From assembly GCA_039026375.1 (NCBI GenBank), contig JBCCML010000022.1, positions 3,910-67,909 on the forward strand: a DNA stretch of 64,000 bases, in the 5' to 3' direction. The notes below the pieces were generated by a model. The model was not told where the DNA came from and searched no databases. It was given only the letters and a program-made list of their open reading frames with translations. Each line of letters begins with the position of its first letter. Position 1 is the stretch's first letter. Source of the DNA: Thermohalobaculum sp039026375 (GTDB lineage Bacteria > Pseudomonadota > Alphaproteobacteria > Rhodobacterales > Rhodobacteraceae). A program made the translations under genes and the position numbers. This document shows, piece after piece, positions 33,768 through 43,188 of the stretch.

Positions 33768-34154
33768 TTATTGAGATAAAATTAACGAAGCGTTTATTGT
33801 TTTAACCGGAGCCACCCGCATTTCGACAGTATACCCCACCCTACGGAAAGTATAACGGTGCGGACCACCAGCGTCGTCTGGCTCTCCAACTACGACAGAG
33901 TGGCTTTGACCATCCAGAAGACGCACGCGGGTTCTGAATACGCTGGACGGCTCGTCGGGTTCCGAGAACAACATAGTCAACTCGACCATATCCCCCTGAA
34001 CCTCGAAGAAAGCAGTCGCGCTGGTATCTTGGGTGCCTAGGCGCGCCGGGGCACCCGGTGTTTCTAGGATGACAGCGTCACCGGATGGGTCGACGGAGAA
34101 ATACAGCCCGCCCACAATCAGGCTGACGCTCACGGCCGTAACCGCGAATTGCAT
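33768..34154 (-). CDS. Small membrane-anchored protein, paralogue B
   Basis: A protein of about 128 residues with one N-terminal hydrophobic helix (about 4-20) that acts as a signal or anchor. The rest has a DTSATAFFEVQGDMVELTML stretch and a GQSHSVVVG segment aligning with paralogue A. The ATG at 34154 has GAGG a few bases upstream; the frame runs on to 34346, but that part has no signal-like features. Function unknown. Confidence 0.62.
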   Translation of the reverse strand: MQFAVTAVSVSLIVGGLYFSVDPSGDAVILETPGAPARLGTQDTSATAFFEVQGDMVELTMLFSEPDEPSSVFRTRVRLLDGQSHSVVVGEPDDAGGPHRYTFRRVGYTVEMRVAPVKTINASLILSQ

Positions 34155-34405
34155 GAAACCTCGAACACCAGGCACTGTCGCACACCTCGACACACATGCC
34201 CCAACTAAACCTGCATCGACGACAGCATAGGCTGACCCGAGGCAAGCACTTAACCCCGGGGGTCCATGCCACGAATTGCCTTCTGTGACAAGCTTTCCCA
34301 CTTGATGACAACGTCTGGGCAAGGCCACGTAGCTGGCTGACAACACCGGAAATCTACGATATTTTCAGTGAAAAGAACCAGATGAGCAAGCGGAGGGCGC
34401 GCCAA

Positions 34406-35290
34406 ATGGGAAATGTCGAAACTCAGATTTCGTCGCCAACAATTGTCCCGTTTTTCGACGAACCGACAAACACTGCCTCTTACATCGTCCGCGATCCGTC
34501 CAGCGCCGCCTGTGCGATCATCGATTCGGTACTGGATTTCGACTACGCATCCGGGCGTACGGCCACCCGTTCGGCGGACGAGTTAATCGCCTATGTCAGG
34601 GCGCATGCGCTGGAAGTATCCTGGATACTGGAGACCCATGTGCATGCCGACCACCTGTCCGCAGCCCCATACCTGCAGCAGCATCTTGGCGGTAAAATCG
34701 GCATTGGTTCTGGCATCACCGACGTGCAGGAGGTCTTTGGAAAGGTCTTCAACGCCGGCACACCGTTTGAATTGGACGGCAGCCAGTTCGATCAGTTGTT
34801 CCGGGAGCAAGACAGACTGCAAATCGGCAATCTGTCAGGCTTTGTGCTGCACACGCCGGGTCACACACCCGCCTGTGTCACCTACGTCATTGGAGATGCG
34901 GCATTCGTTGGCGACACGCTGTTTATGCCGGATTTCGGCACCGCACGTTGCGACTTCCCCGGCGGGTCGGCACGTCAGCTTTGGCAATCGATCCAGGCGA
35001 TCCTGAGCTTGCCGGACGAAACGCGCATCTTCACCTGCCATGATTACAAGGCGCCGGGCCGCGACCAATTTGCCTGGGAATCGACCGTTGGCGAGCAAAA
35101 AGAGCGCAACAAGCACATTGTCGGCAATGACGAGGATGGCTTTGTCGAGATGCGCGAGACACGGGACGCATCGCTATCGATGCCACGGCTCATCATACCG
35201 TCGATTCAGGTGAACATGCGCGCGGGTCAAATGCCGGAAGCCGAAGACAACGGCACCGTCTATCTGAAGATACCGATCAACACGATCTAG
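34406..35290 (+). CDS. MBL-fold persulfide dioxygenase-like hydrolase
   Basis: A 294-residue metallo-beta-lactamase-fold protein. HVHADH (78-83) is the metal motif; later metal histidines lie in HTPGHTPACV and FTCHDYKAP. The TNTASYIVRDP start and the DxxH-type GDTLFMPDFGTARCDFPGG segment match the ETHE1/Blh group, which oxidises persulfides and detoxifies sulfide. No BigR-type regulator or rhodanese is next to it. The ATG at 34406 has GGAGG 9 nt upstream; 34382 is a weaker start. Confidence 0.85.
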   Translation: MGNVETQISSPTIVPFFDEPTNTASYIVRDPSSAACAIIDSVLDFDYASGRTATRSADELIAYVRAHALEVSWILETHVHADHLSAAPYLQQHLGGKIGIGSGITDVQEVFGKVFNAGTPFELDGSQFDQLFREQDRLQIGNLSGFVLHTPGHTPACVTYVIGDAAFVGDTLFMPDFGTARCDFPGGSARQLWQSIQAILSLPDETRIFTCHDYKAPGRDQFAWESTVGEQKERNKHIVGNDEDGFVEMRETRDASLSMPRLIIPSIQVNMRAGQMPEAEDNGTVYLKIPINTI

Positions 35291-35308
35291 AGGCTCAGAC
35301 GGGTCCGA

Positions 35309-36223
35309 TCATGTCAATTGGCTGCCTGGCGGCAGGTCTGTTCCGTTCAGAAACGCACGGGCATCAACTGGCCCCTTACCGGCACGTTGCAGCCGGGTAA
35401 GGCGGACGGCGCCGGCGCCGCAGGCCACCAGCAAGTTCTGATCCAGAACAGCGCCAGGCGGGCCATCTCCTGGTTCTGCGCACGAGTGCAGCAGTTTCAC
35501 CCGTTGCCCAGCCACCTCACACCAGGCGCCGGGAAATGGAGACAGACCCCGGATCTGACGATCAATCGCTTCAGCGGGTAAGGACCAGTCAACCCGAGCC
35601 TCCGCCTTATCAATTTTATTGGCATAGGTAACGCCGTCTGCCGGTTGTGGCCGCGGCACCCGATCGCCGGCGGCAATCTGCGGTAGGGCTTCAATGATCA
35701 AGCGCGCGCCGCTGGCAGCCAACCGATCGTGGAGTGACCCGGCGGTGTCTTCGGCGCTGATTGGTGTTTTCACTTCCGCCCAGACCGGGCCGGTGTCCAG
35801 CCCTGCCTCCATCTGCATGACGGCAATGCCCGTTTCATCGTCGCCCGCCATAATAGCCCGCTGTATCGGGGCTGCCCCACGCCAGCGCGGAAGCAGGGAT
35901 GCATGCAAGTTCAGGCAGCCTAGCGTCGGGGCAGTCAATGCCTCCGGCGGCAGGATCTGGCCAAAGGCGACCACCACAGCCGCGTCAACCTGCAGCGCGG
36001 CAAACCCTTGGATGACCGAGGTTTCGCGAAAGCTCTCTGGCAATCGGACCGTCAGGTTGTGCGCCTCGGCGACCCGTTGGACCGGTGAAGGGCGCGGTGC
36101 CTTTCCCCGACCTGCAGGACGCGGTGGCTGTGTGTAGACAGCAGCGATCTCGTGCCCGGCCGCGATCAACGCCTGCAGGATGGGCACCGAGAAGTCCGGC
36201 GTACCCATGAAGGCCAACCGCAT
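35309..36223 (-). CDS. fmt: Methionyl-tRNA formyltransferase
   Basis: A 304-residue Fmt. It starts MRLAFMGTPDFSVPIL and carries the NLHASLLPRWRGAAPIQRA formyl-transfer motif with catalytic Asn and His, plus the METGLDTGP-type Asp loop. It formylates initiator Met-tRNA. Its ATG overlaps the stop of the deformylase-like gene by ATGA, so formylation and deformylation genes are coupled. Confidence 0.96.
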   Translation of the reverse strand: MRLAFMGTPDFSVPILQALIAAGHEIAAVYTQPPRPAGRGKAPRPSPVQRVAEAHNLTVRLPESFRETSVIQGFAALQVDAAVVVAFGQILPPEALTAPTLGCLNLHASLLPRWRGAAPIQRAIMAGDDETGIAVMQMEAGLDTGPVWAEVKTPISAEDTAGSLHDRLAASGARLIIEALPQIAAGDRVPRPQPADGVTYANKIDKAEARVDWSLPAEAIDRQIRGLSPFPGAWCEVAGQRVKLLHSCAEPGDGPPGAVLDQNLLVACGAGAVRLTRLQRAGKGPVDARAFLNGTDLPPGSQLT

Positions 36224-36735
36224 CAGCGCTTCCCCTTCTTGTCCAGCTTGCGAAAGCTGCTGAGCAGTCGTTGACGTTTCACCGGCCCCAGTCGATCCAC
36301 GAACATGCGACCATCCAGATGATCCAGCTGGTGCTGCACGCTGACGGCCCAAAGGCCATCGAACCGTCGGGACACCTCCTGGCCGCCTTTATCCAAGTAG
36401 CGGACCTCGACCTCGGCAGGGCGCGAAATCTCCGCGGAAACACCCGGCATGTTGGGGGAGGCCTCGGTGTAAGCCTGCAAAGCCTCCGAGGCCCACGTAA
36501 GCTCTGGATTTGCCAGGCGGATCGGCTGATCCCGACTGTCCGAACAATCCAGCACCGCAAGCCGACGGCTTTCGCCCAGTTGGGGTGCCGCCAGCCCCAC
36601 GCCATGGCCCGGCATGGCGTACATTGCAGCCAGCATCTCGTCCCACAGATCGCGAACACCTTGATCGACCGTGTCGACACGGCGAGCCGCGGTACGCAGG
36701 CAGGGGTGGGGATAGCGTAAAAAGGGCCGGAACAT
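36223..36735 (-). CDS. Peptide deformylase paralogue lacking metal Cys and catalytic Glu
   Basis: A 170-residue protein with the deformylase fold. Motif 1 GVGLAAPQ (45-52) is intact. Motif 2, usually EGCLS, reads EASPN (91-95), so the metal-binding Cys is Ser93. Motif 3, usually HExxH, reads HQLDH (135-139), so the catalytic Glu is Gln136. Both losses should abolish normal activity. It lies between def and fmt with 7-bp and overlapping junctions, so it is coexpressed with both. It could be a regulatory or ribosome-binding pseudoenzyme. Confidence 0.85.
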   Translation of the reverse strand: MFRPFLRYPHPCLRTAARRVDTVDQGVRDLWDEMLAAMYAMPGHGVGLAAPQLGESRRLAVLDCSDSRDQPIRLANPELTWASEALQAYTEASPNMPGVSAEISRPAEVEVRYLDKGGQEVSRRFDGLWAVSVQHQLDHLDGRMFVDRLGPVKRQRLLSSFRKLDKKGKR

Positions 36736-36742
36736 CGGCGTC

Positions 36743-37267
36743 TCAGCCGCGCGCCCGCTCGCGCTTCAGCTTCTTCATTTTTGACGTAATCATCTGGCGG
36801 CGGATCGGGCCAAGATAGTCGATAAACAGCTTGCCGTTCAGGTGATCAATCTCGTGCTGCACGCAGACCGACCAAATCCCTCGGAATGTCTCCTCCTGTT
36901 CGGCCCCATCGGTGTCCAGATAGCGGATCGTCACCTCGCTGGGACGGGTGACATTGGCAAAGATGTCAGGGATCGACAGGCAACCCTCTTCCGCTTCCAT
37001 CTGCTCGTCGGCTTCAGCAATCACTTCCGGATTGATCAAGCACATGGGCCGCGGTGCCTCGCCCTCATCCTCGCGCTTGGCGCAATCCATCACCAGAACC
37101 CGCGCATTCACTCCGATCTGAGGGGCCGCAAGGCCAATGCCGGGGGCGTCATACATCGTCTCCAGCATGTCGGCTGCCAACGTCCGCACATCATCATCGA
37201 TATCTGCAACCGGATCGCAGATCTTTTTGAGCCGAGGGTCGGGATGGATTAGAATTGGGCGCTTCAT
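36743..37267 (-). CDS. def: Peptide deformylase
   Basis: A 174-residue iron deformylase with all three motifs: GIGLAAPQ (43-50), EGCLSIPD with metal Cys96, and HEIDH with H138, E139 and H142. It removes the formyl group from nascent proteins. First gene of def, def-like, fmt. Confidence 0.97.
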   Translation of the reverse strand: MKRPILIHPDPRLKKICDPVADIDDDVRTLAADMLETMYDAPGIGLAAPQIGVNARVLVMDCAKREDEGEAPRPMCLINPEVIAEADEQMEAEEGCLSIPDIFANVTRPSEVTIRYLDTDGAEQEETFRGIWSVCVQHEIDHLNGKLFIDYLGPIRRQMITSKMKKLKRERARG

Positions 37268-37328
37268 TGTCAGCCCAGCTATGCCAATCGGGCACTGAAA
37301 TCAACGCTGGGCGCGCTTTCGGCTTTAC

Positions 37329-39551
37329 CTAGGCTGGCATCTCATCCAGCAGGCGCTGTGTCAGCGGATGTTCGGGGAAACGCGCCTGACAAAGATTGAT
37401 CATCCGCCTGGCGCCTTCAACGTCGCCGGACGCCATCATAAGCTCGACCAAACGGCGGAACAGCTTGCTGGGCGCGCGATAGCGGTTGACCATATCAACC
37501 AGCGCTGCGATAGCCTCCTCCCGGCGGGTCAATGCCTCCAGTATCTCGGCGTGTAGCAGGGCAAAGTCCGCCTCCATCGGCGCGAGTTCGTTCGCTTGCT
37601 CAACCGACCTCAACGCGGCGTCATAAGCTTTTCGACCCACAAACGCCCGTGCCACGTTTGCATGAATACTCGGAAGACCAATGTCCGCAGCGGCCGCACG
37701 TTCCAGATGCGCTGCTGCCCTTGCGAACTGCGCGCATCTGAGATGCATCGTACCAGCCCAAGCTGCAAATGCGGGAACATCTGGCGCTGCGCGCAGCGCC
37801 ATGTCGGCGGCATCAGCTGCTTGTTCATGGTGGCGTGCCAAGGAAAGGGCGTGGCTGAGGCGTTGCCAGGTCATGGCATGGTGCGGGTTACGCTCTGACA
37901 GAACGACCAAAGGGTCGATCGCAGCGGCTGGATCGCCACCACACGCAATCAAGAAAGCACCAAGACTGGCATGTTCGGGCGGATCTGCGGCGGGATCCAG
38001 TTGTGCCAGGCGTTTCTTCGCGAGCTCGACCTTTCCCTGGCGCTGGGCAGCTACAAGCGAAACACCGCGCAACAGGGGCGACCAATCCCAAATGCAGGTA
38101 TCAATCGCGCCTAGCGGGCGCATCGATTTGATCTTGGCCAAGCGAACAATCTCGCCGAAATTGACCAGAAAGTTCTTCACAGGCCCCTGCCGCCGATGGG
38201 TATCCAAGGCCATGCGGCTCATCGGCAGAAAACACTGATCGTTTAGGATCCCCAGGTCGACCAGGGCAGGTATCAGAATGTTGGTCTCGCCCGTGGTGGG
38301 TCCGTGCCAGAAGGCATTGGTGATGCGGCGCAGACCCTGTTGCCAATCGCCCGCGCGGATCAGGCCGTAGCCATAGAGAAACTCACCCTCGACGAAGTAG
38401 CGCAGATGAAAAATCTCGCGCTCGTGCATCAGTTCACCGGTACGCAGCACGCCCTGGATGTCGTCCGCGCGGTGCTGATGGCGCATGGCCTGCGGGTAGA
38501 CAAAGGCGATATTCAGCCCACGTTGCAAGTGGTCCGCGAATAGCTCGGCCGCCTCCGCAGAGCGCTTCTCTCCAACGAGATACAAGCTCATATGCGCCAG
38601 GGACTGGCCGATCTCGCCGTCGTTTTGAAAACTAGCCGGTCGCGTACGCAGGCGGCCCAGTAGACGTTCGTAGGCGGTGGATCGCATGTCATCCGTCAGA
38701 TCTTCGGTCACATCGGATTTAACAGCCTCGCCCATGTTTTCGGCGGTCGAGGAGAATGCGCTACGTTTGGGCGCGATGATCCGTGCCGCGCGTGACATGG
38801 CGTAGAGTTCGATGAAATCGCGCTGTGCTTCGGTCAATCCCTCTAGCGATATGACATCATGGATCGTGCGCAAGGCGGGAAACTCGGAGGTATAGTGTTG
38901 AAGAGTCCAAGGGTCGTCCGAGAACAGGATGGCTGAACTCCCGCTTCCCAGCGCACTTTCCATGTGCAGCTCATAGAACTCATTCGGCACCATCTTGTGC
39001 GGCCAAGGTTTGTTCTTTGCCGAAAGTCCGTCGGTGAGATCACCGCGGCGGATATGGTAGGCGGTGGCACCACTCAGCGCCTGATCCAGTTCGGCGATCA
39101 GCGGTCGCAGCGCGGCGGAAAACGGCACTGCTGCCAGTGTTTCAACAAACCGCTTTCTGACAGCAGCAGCGGTCTCATCCTTTAAAGTGTTGACGCCAAA
39201 GGCTTGGTCCACTGCCACAGCTCTGCCCATGGCCACTTCAGCCTTTAGGTAAGCGCTGTCTTGTCTGGTTGCATCCCCGATCCTTAGGGCGTCTGGACGG
39301 GCTGCCATCCAGGCATCGCGATCAATGAAATACGTGGCGACAAAGTCGTCCTCGAACAATTCAGTCGGGTCGTTGAAGACTGCCGTGACATCGGTTGCGA
39401 TCGGCCAATAGCAAGCGAACGGGATGTTGTGATCGGCACTCAGGCGCATCGCGTTGACCAATGTCAGCAGGCGGGCGCCCAGCCGATCATTGCGGAACGC
39501 CACCAGCTTGCCTGCTGCGCCTTTGATGCGTGAGTCTACGTCGCCGGTCAT
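37329..39551 (-). CDS. Putative fucosyltransferase-like glycosyltransferase fused to TPR repeats
   Basis: A 740-residue protein without signal peptide. The N-terminal half has a RLGARL segment (23-28), like the nucleotide-sugar loop RLGNQ of fucosyltransferases, and HIRRGD (166-171), the conserved GDP-fucose motif of GT11/GT23/GT37. The C-terminal half (about 500-740) has TPR-like helix pairs (DPAAAIDPLVVLSERNPHHAMTWQRLSHAL). Its ATG is 2 bp after the hydrolase gene stop. A GDP-L-fucose synthase gene in the same operon fits a fucose-using enzyme. The fusion and target are inferred. Confidence 0.65.
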   Translation of the reverse strand: MTGDVDSRIKGAAGKLVAFRNDRLGARLLTLVNAMRLSADHNIPFACYWPIATDVTAVFNDPTELFEDDFVATYFIDRDAWMAARPDALRIGDATRQDSAYLKAEVAMGRAVAVDQAFGVNTLKDETAAAVRKRFVETLAAVPFSAALRPLIAELDQALSGATAYHIRRGDLTDGLSAKNKPWPHKMVPNEFYELHMESALGSGSSAILFSDDPWTLQHYTSEFPALRTIHDVISLEGLTEAQRDFIELYAMSRAARIIAPKRSAFSSTAENMGEAVKSDVTEDLTDDMRSTAYERLLGRLRTRPASFQNDGEIGQSLAHMSLYLVGEKRSAEAAELFADHLQRGLNIAFVYPQAMRHQHRADDIQGVLRTGELMHEREIFHLRYFVEGEFLYGYGLIRAGDWQQGLRRITNAFWHGPTTGETNILIPALVDLGILNDQCFLPMSRMALDTHRRQGPVKNFLVNFGEIVRLAKIKSMRPLGAIDTCIWDWSPLLRGVSLVAAQRQGKVELAKKRLAQLDPAADPPEHASLGAFLIACGGDPAAAIDPLVVLSERNPHHAMTWQRLSHALSLARHHEQAADAADMALRAAPDVPAFAAWAGTMHLRCAQFARAAAHLERAAAADIGLPSIHANVARAFVGRKAYDAALRSVEQANELAPMEADFALLHAEILEALTRREEAIAALVDMVNRYRAPSKLFRRLVELMMASGDVEGARRMINLCQARFPEHPLTQRLLDEMPA

Positions 39552-39553
39552 TA

Positions 39554-40669
39554 CTACTTCGCCGTATTCAAATCGCGGTTGGGGACATTAGGCGAGACGG
39601 ACACATTTGCTGCAGCCTGCAATTGGGCGACACGTTCCGCCAAATCAGCCAATTTTGGATGACCCTCGGGATGGTCCTGCGAGATTTCGTGAAGCACGCC
39701 GTCGGCATCGTCCACTGCGTTCGTTCGAAGCAAAAACCGTAGCGCCATCAACTTCAAGGTCACCGAGCCAGGCCAGGCACGGCATCTTCGCAGTTGAGAC
39801 AGCGCATCGATCACCCCCGGCACGTCACCGGCCTTCGAAGCTTCCCGCATGCGAAGGGATGCCGCCCGCTGGCGATAAAACTCGATGCGGTAAGGCGACG
39901 AAAGCTGCAGGCAGCGTTCAAGGGCAGCCTCACGTTCGGCGGTATCCTCAGCCTCCTGTGCAACGTGATAGTGGTAAGCTGCGCTCTTCATCAGCACATC
40001 GTCCATACCGGCAAATGCCTCTGCCGAGAATGGTCCCGCAGCGACCGCCTGCACGACGAGCTTTAGCAGACCGCTTTCCTGCAGCATCCCGCCAGGCACA
40101 TGAGCATTTCCACGCAGCGCCAAGTGAGTGATTGGGCGAAATTGCTCCAACCGATCAATGTGCGGGCCATCAAACCGGTTCTTTGGGGAATACAGAACAT
40201 AGGCTTCTGCATGGGCGGGCGCACGTGCGTCCACATCGCCAAAGGGGCCGGTCCAATCCTCGCCCAGTGCATAGTCAAAGCGCTTCTCCCAAGGCACCTT
40301 CGCGGGGTCCAGCGTCGTTTGCGGCGAGATGGCCAGCACCACCGAGCCCGGGATCAGGCTGGCATAGACCATGGCGCCGAAGCCGCCCATCGACAGTCCG
40401 TATAGGATCACCCGGCGCTTGCCCGCCAGGATCCGCTGGAACCGCTTGCTCTGCAGGAAACCCGCAATCTCCGGCCGAAGGAACCAATCGGCAGCGCGCG
40501 CCTTGATGGCGACGACCTCCCAACCCTGGGACACCAATGCCGGCACGGCCCAACCAAGCCGCCCCTCTGGCGGGTGCTTTGGCAGGCCGGCATGATCAAA
40601 CGTCACCCACAGCGTGTCGTCGCCGGGGTGATGTTCGATCAGATAGTCTTTCAGGGCGAAGAGGCGCAT
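39554..40669 (-). CDS. Alpha/beta hydrolase in a glycan operon
   Basis: A 371-residue protein. The first 220 residues are an alpha/beta hydrolase with nucleophile elbow GLSMGGFG (Ser93) and a His in GNAHVPGG. The rest is helical and repeat-like (about 230-350). The ATG lies 7 bp after the methyltransferase stop. In polysaccharide loci such proteins can act as deacylases or esterases or have structural roles; no substrate can be read here. Confidence 0.7.
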   Translation of the reverse strand: MRLFALKDYLIEHHPGDDTLWVTFDHAGLPKHPPEGRLGWAVPALVSQGWEVVAIKARAADWFLRPEIAGFLQSKRFQRILAGKRRVILYGLSMGGFGAMVYASLIPGSVVLAISPQTTLDPAKVPWEKRFDYALGEDWTGPFGDVDARAPAHAEAYVLYSPKNRFDGPHIDRLEQFRPITHLALRGNAHVPGGMLQESGLLKLVVQAVAAGPFSAEAFAGMDDVLMKSAAYHYHVAQEAEDTAEREAALERCLQLSSPYRIEFYRQRAASLRMREASKAGDVPGVIDALSQLRRCRAWPGSVTLKLMALRFLLRTNAVDDADGVLHEISQDHPEGHPKLADLAERVAQLQAAANVSVSPNVPNRDLNTAK

Positions 40670-40676
40670 GGTGCGT

Positions 40677-41279
40677 TCAGGCGACCCCCTCAAGGTTCAG
40701 GGAGACGAGCGTGCCGTTCTCCTTGTCCATGTGCGGCAGGTAGGCTTGTGAATAGTCGTCCACATGCGCGTGTTCGGTCGTGCGCCAGTCCCAGCGGCGG
40801 ACCGAACTGAACCCCGCCTCGGTTAAGAACGCGGTCAGATCCGCTTCGTCGAAGACATTGCCATGGAAATCGTACTGATCGCGCTGGCCGCCGACCATGA
40901 GGCCGCGCACATCTTCCAGGCCCCGGGGCAGGACGCCCGCCAGGTACAGCTTGGCGCAGGCCGCGTAATCCGGAACCGCCAACCGCAAGACCCCGCCAGG
41001 GCGAAGCACGCGCCGCCATTCCGCCAGAACGCGCACACTTTCCTTGCGGCCAAAGTGTTCGAGCACGTGGCACGCATAGATCAGCCCGACTGATCCGTCC
41101 GGAACGAACGACAGATCGTCCACGGGCCCCTGGAAGTCGACATGATCATAGGCCAGCGCGTCCACGTGGAACCAGCCGGGGAAGTGTTTGACCCCGCAGC
41201 CCAGGTGCAGCTTCTCAAAAGCGCTTGCGCCAGCTTCAAGCGGCATCACGTTGGCCGCCAGTTCTGCGATACCAGGCAT
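40677..41279 (-). CDS. SAM-dependent methyltransferase (class I)
   Basis: A 200-residue class I methyltransferase. The SAM motif is LHLGCGVKHFPGWFHVD (24-40), then IYACHVLEHFGRKE and LRPGGVLRLAVPD. The family includes many O-methyltransferases of surface sugars and lipids. The ATG at 41279 has GGAG 8 nt upstream and the gene overlaps the fcl end by 44 bases, so it is coupled to the fucose gene. Confidence 0.8.
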   Translation of the reverse strand: MPGIAELAANVMPLEAGASAFEKLHLGCGVKHFPGWFHVDALAYDHVDFQGPVDDLSFVPDGSVGLIYACHVLEHFGRKESVRVLAEWRRVLRPGGVLRLAVPDYAACAKLYLAGVLPRGLEDVRGLMVGGQRDQYDFHGNVFDEADLTAFLTEAGFSSVRRWDWRTTEHAHVDDYSQAYLPHMDKENGTLVSLNLEGVA

Positions 41280-42177
41280 ACATCTTCTCCAGTCCGGCAC
41301 GGATCGACGTGGGCGCTTGCCAGCCCAGCGCCTGTAACCGTGCGTTGTCCATGATCTTGCGGGGGGTGCCGTCCGGCTTGTTGGGGTCCCAGACGATCTT
41401 GCCGCGGTAGCCAGCGATGTCTGCGATCATCTCGGTAAGGTCGCGGATCGAAATCTCCTCCGAGCTGCCGACATTGATCATCCCGCCAGCCTCGTATTTC
41501 CGCATCGCGAAGACACATGCATCGGCCAAGTCGTCGGCATCGATTAGCTCGCGCAGCGGGCTGCCTGTCCCCCAAGCCGTAACCTCGGGGGCGCCATCGC
41601 TGGCCGCTTCGTGGAACCGGCGCATGAGGCCCGCGACGACGTGGCTGGAGTTTGGATCGAAGTTGTCCCCAACCCCGTAGACGTTCGACGGCATTACCGT
41701 GAACGCATCAAAGCCGAACTGCCGACGATAGGCGTCGCACATGGTTTTCCCAGCGATCTTGGCGACCGCATAGGGCAGGTTCGTCGGCTCCAACGGCCCG
41801 GTCAGCAACGCATCCTCGCGGATCGGCTGGGTGGCGTGTTTCGGGTAGATGCAGGAAGAGCCCAGAAACAAGAGCTTGCGCGCCCCGTGGCGGTAGGCTG
41901 CGTCAATCACGTTGGTCTGGATCGCCAGGTTGTCCCGAATGAAATCACCGCCCTGCGTGTCATTTGCCAAGATACCCCCGACCTTTGCTGCCGCCAGGAA
42001 GACATGGCTTGGCTGTTCGGCTGCGAAGAAGGCATCCACGGCAGACTTATCCGTCAGATCCAGCTGGTCGCGCGGCCGGGTCAAGGGGGCCAAACCCTCC
42101 CTATACAGACGGCGGCAAATAGCCGACCCGACCATCCCGCGGTGTCCTGCAACGAAGATCTTTGACGTCTGATCCAT
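41236..42177 (-). CDS. fcl: GDP-L-fucose synthase
   Basis: A 313-residue extended SDR. The cofactor motif GHRGMVG is at 11-17, GSSCIYPK and YAVAKIAG supply the Ser, Tyr and Lys, and VYGVGDNFD is diagnostic for Fcl/WcaG. It epimerises and reduces GDP-4-keto-6-deoxymannose to GDP-L-fucose. The first enzyme of this route, GDP-mannose 4,6-dehydratase (Gmd), is not in the window. GGAG lies 6 nt before the ATG. Confidence 0.93.
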   Translation of the reverse strand: MDQTSKIFVAGHRGMVGSAICRRLYREGLAPLTRPRDQLDLTDKSAVDAFFAAEQPSHVFLAAAKVGGILANDTQGGDFIRDNLAIQTNVIDAAYRHGARKLLFLGSSCIYPKHATQPIREDALLTGPLEPTNLPYAVAKIAGKTMCDAYRRQFGFDAFTVMPSNVYGVGDNFDPNSSHVVAGLMRRFHEAASDGAPEVTAWGTGSPLRELIDADDLADACVFAMRKYEAGGMINVGSSEEISIRDLTEMIADIAGYRGKIVWDPNKPDGTPRKIMDNARLQALGWQAPTSIRAGLEKMYAWYRRTGGQRDAA

Positions 42178-42210
42178 GGTTTCTCCAGGGGCCACAGCTT
42201 TGGTGACCGC

Positions 42211-43188
42211 CTACATCAGTGCATTTTCGGGTTGGCGGGTGCGGTTGGCGGCGTACCACTCAGCCGTGCGGCGCAGGCCGTCCTCCAACCCGACCTGAGG
42301 ATCGTAGCCCAATGCCCGCATCTTCCCGATATCCGGACAGCGCCGCGACGTGGCGCCTTCCGCCTTGGGTCCGGGTTGAATATGCAGCTTGTGGCCAACG
42401 ATCCGGCCCGTGACCTCGACAAGGTCCCGGACGCTGACCTCCTGGTCGTTGCCAATGTGATAAACCTCGCGATGGCCGCCGCGGGCATGCATCCGCAGGA
42501 TGCCGTCGACAACGTCGTCCACGTAGGCGAAGGCGCGTGTTTCGGTCCCGTCCGACTGGATCGGGAAGGTGTGCTCGCCCTTCTCCCGTGCCGCCATCGC
42601 CCGCAGCAGAAACTGGGGCACGACATGCTTCCATCCCATGTCGGGGCCATAGACATTGTGCGGTCGGAACGCCTGGAGCTTTCGAAAGTGCTTGCGGCCG
42701 TAGTTGAAGGCGATCAATTCGGTCACGATCTTCGAACCGCCATAACTGTAACGGGGGTTCAGACTGTCCGGCAGCATCAGTGCGACGGTCTCGTCGGTCG
42801 GGACAGATGGCGGCTGCTGGTAGACCTCCGCCGACGAAGCAACGACGAGATCCGGTACGTCCGCAGTCTCACACGCCTCGACCACCGCCAAAGCGCCGCG
42901 CAGGCCGACATCCAGGACATGCTCTGGACGTGAGTAGAAGTTCTCGGTCCCGTTGATCGCAGCCAGGTGGAAGACAACCTCGGCCCTCTGCACCGCGCGG
43001 AGCACGACCGACGGATCGCGGACATCGCCGATGTGCAGGTCAACATCGTCCGCCACCTCGGCAAAACGGCTGTCGCTGCCACGCGCCATGTTGTCCAGAC
43101 ACACCACATCATGGCCCTCGCGCACCAACCGCTTGACCAGATAGGCGCCGATGAAGCCGCCCCCACCCGTGACCACCACCCGGCTCAT
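42211..43188 (-). CDS. NAD-dependent sugar epimerase/dehydratase
   Basis: A 325-residue extended SDR starting GGGGFIGAYL, with YSYGGSK (catalytic Tyr and Lys) and RPHNVYGPDMGWKHV. It resembles UDP-glucuronate or GDP-mannose-type epimerases. Its ATG overlaps the nucleotide-sugar dehydrogenase stop by ATGA. It probably makes an activated sugar for the same surface glycan; the exact sugar is unclear. Confidence 0.82.
   Translation of the reverse strand: MSRVVVTGGGGFIGAYLVKRLVREGHDVVCLDNMARGSDSRFAEVADDVDLHIGDVRDPSVVLRAVQRAEVVFHLAAINGTENFYSRPEHVLDVGLRGALAVVEACETADVPDLVVASSAEVYQQPPSVPTDETVALMLPDSLNPRYSYGGSKIVTELIAFNYGRKHFRKLQAFRPHNVYGPDMGWKHVVPQFLLRAMAAREKGEHTFPIQSDGTETRAFAYVDDVVDGILRMHARGGHREVYHIGNDQEVSVRDLVEVTGRIVGHKLHIQPGPKAEGATSRRCPDIGKMRALGYDPQVGLEDGLRRTAEWYAANRTRQPENALM

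Noticed and set aside
34155..34346. N-terminal extension of the small exported protein B to 34346
   Set aside because: The extension has no signal peptide and no family-like sequence, and the ATG at 34154 has a plausible ribosome site and leads straight into the membrane helix.
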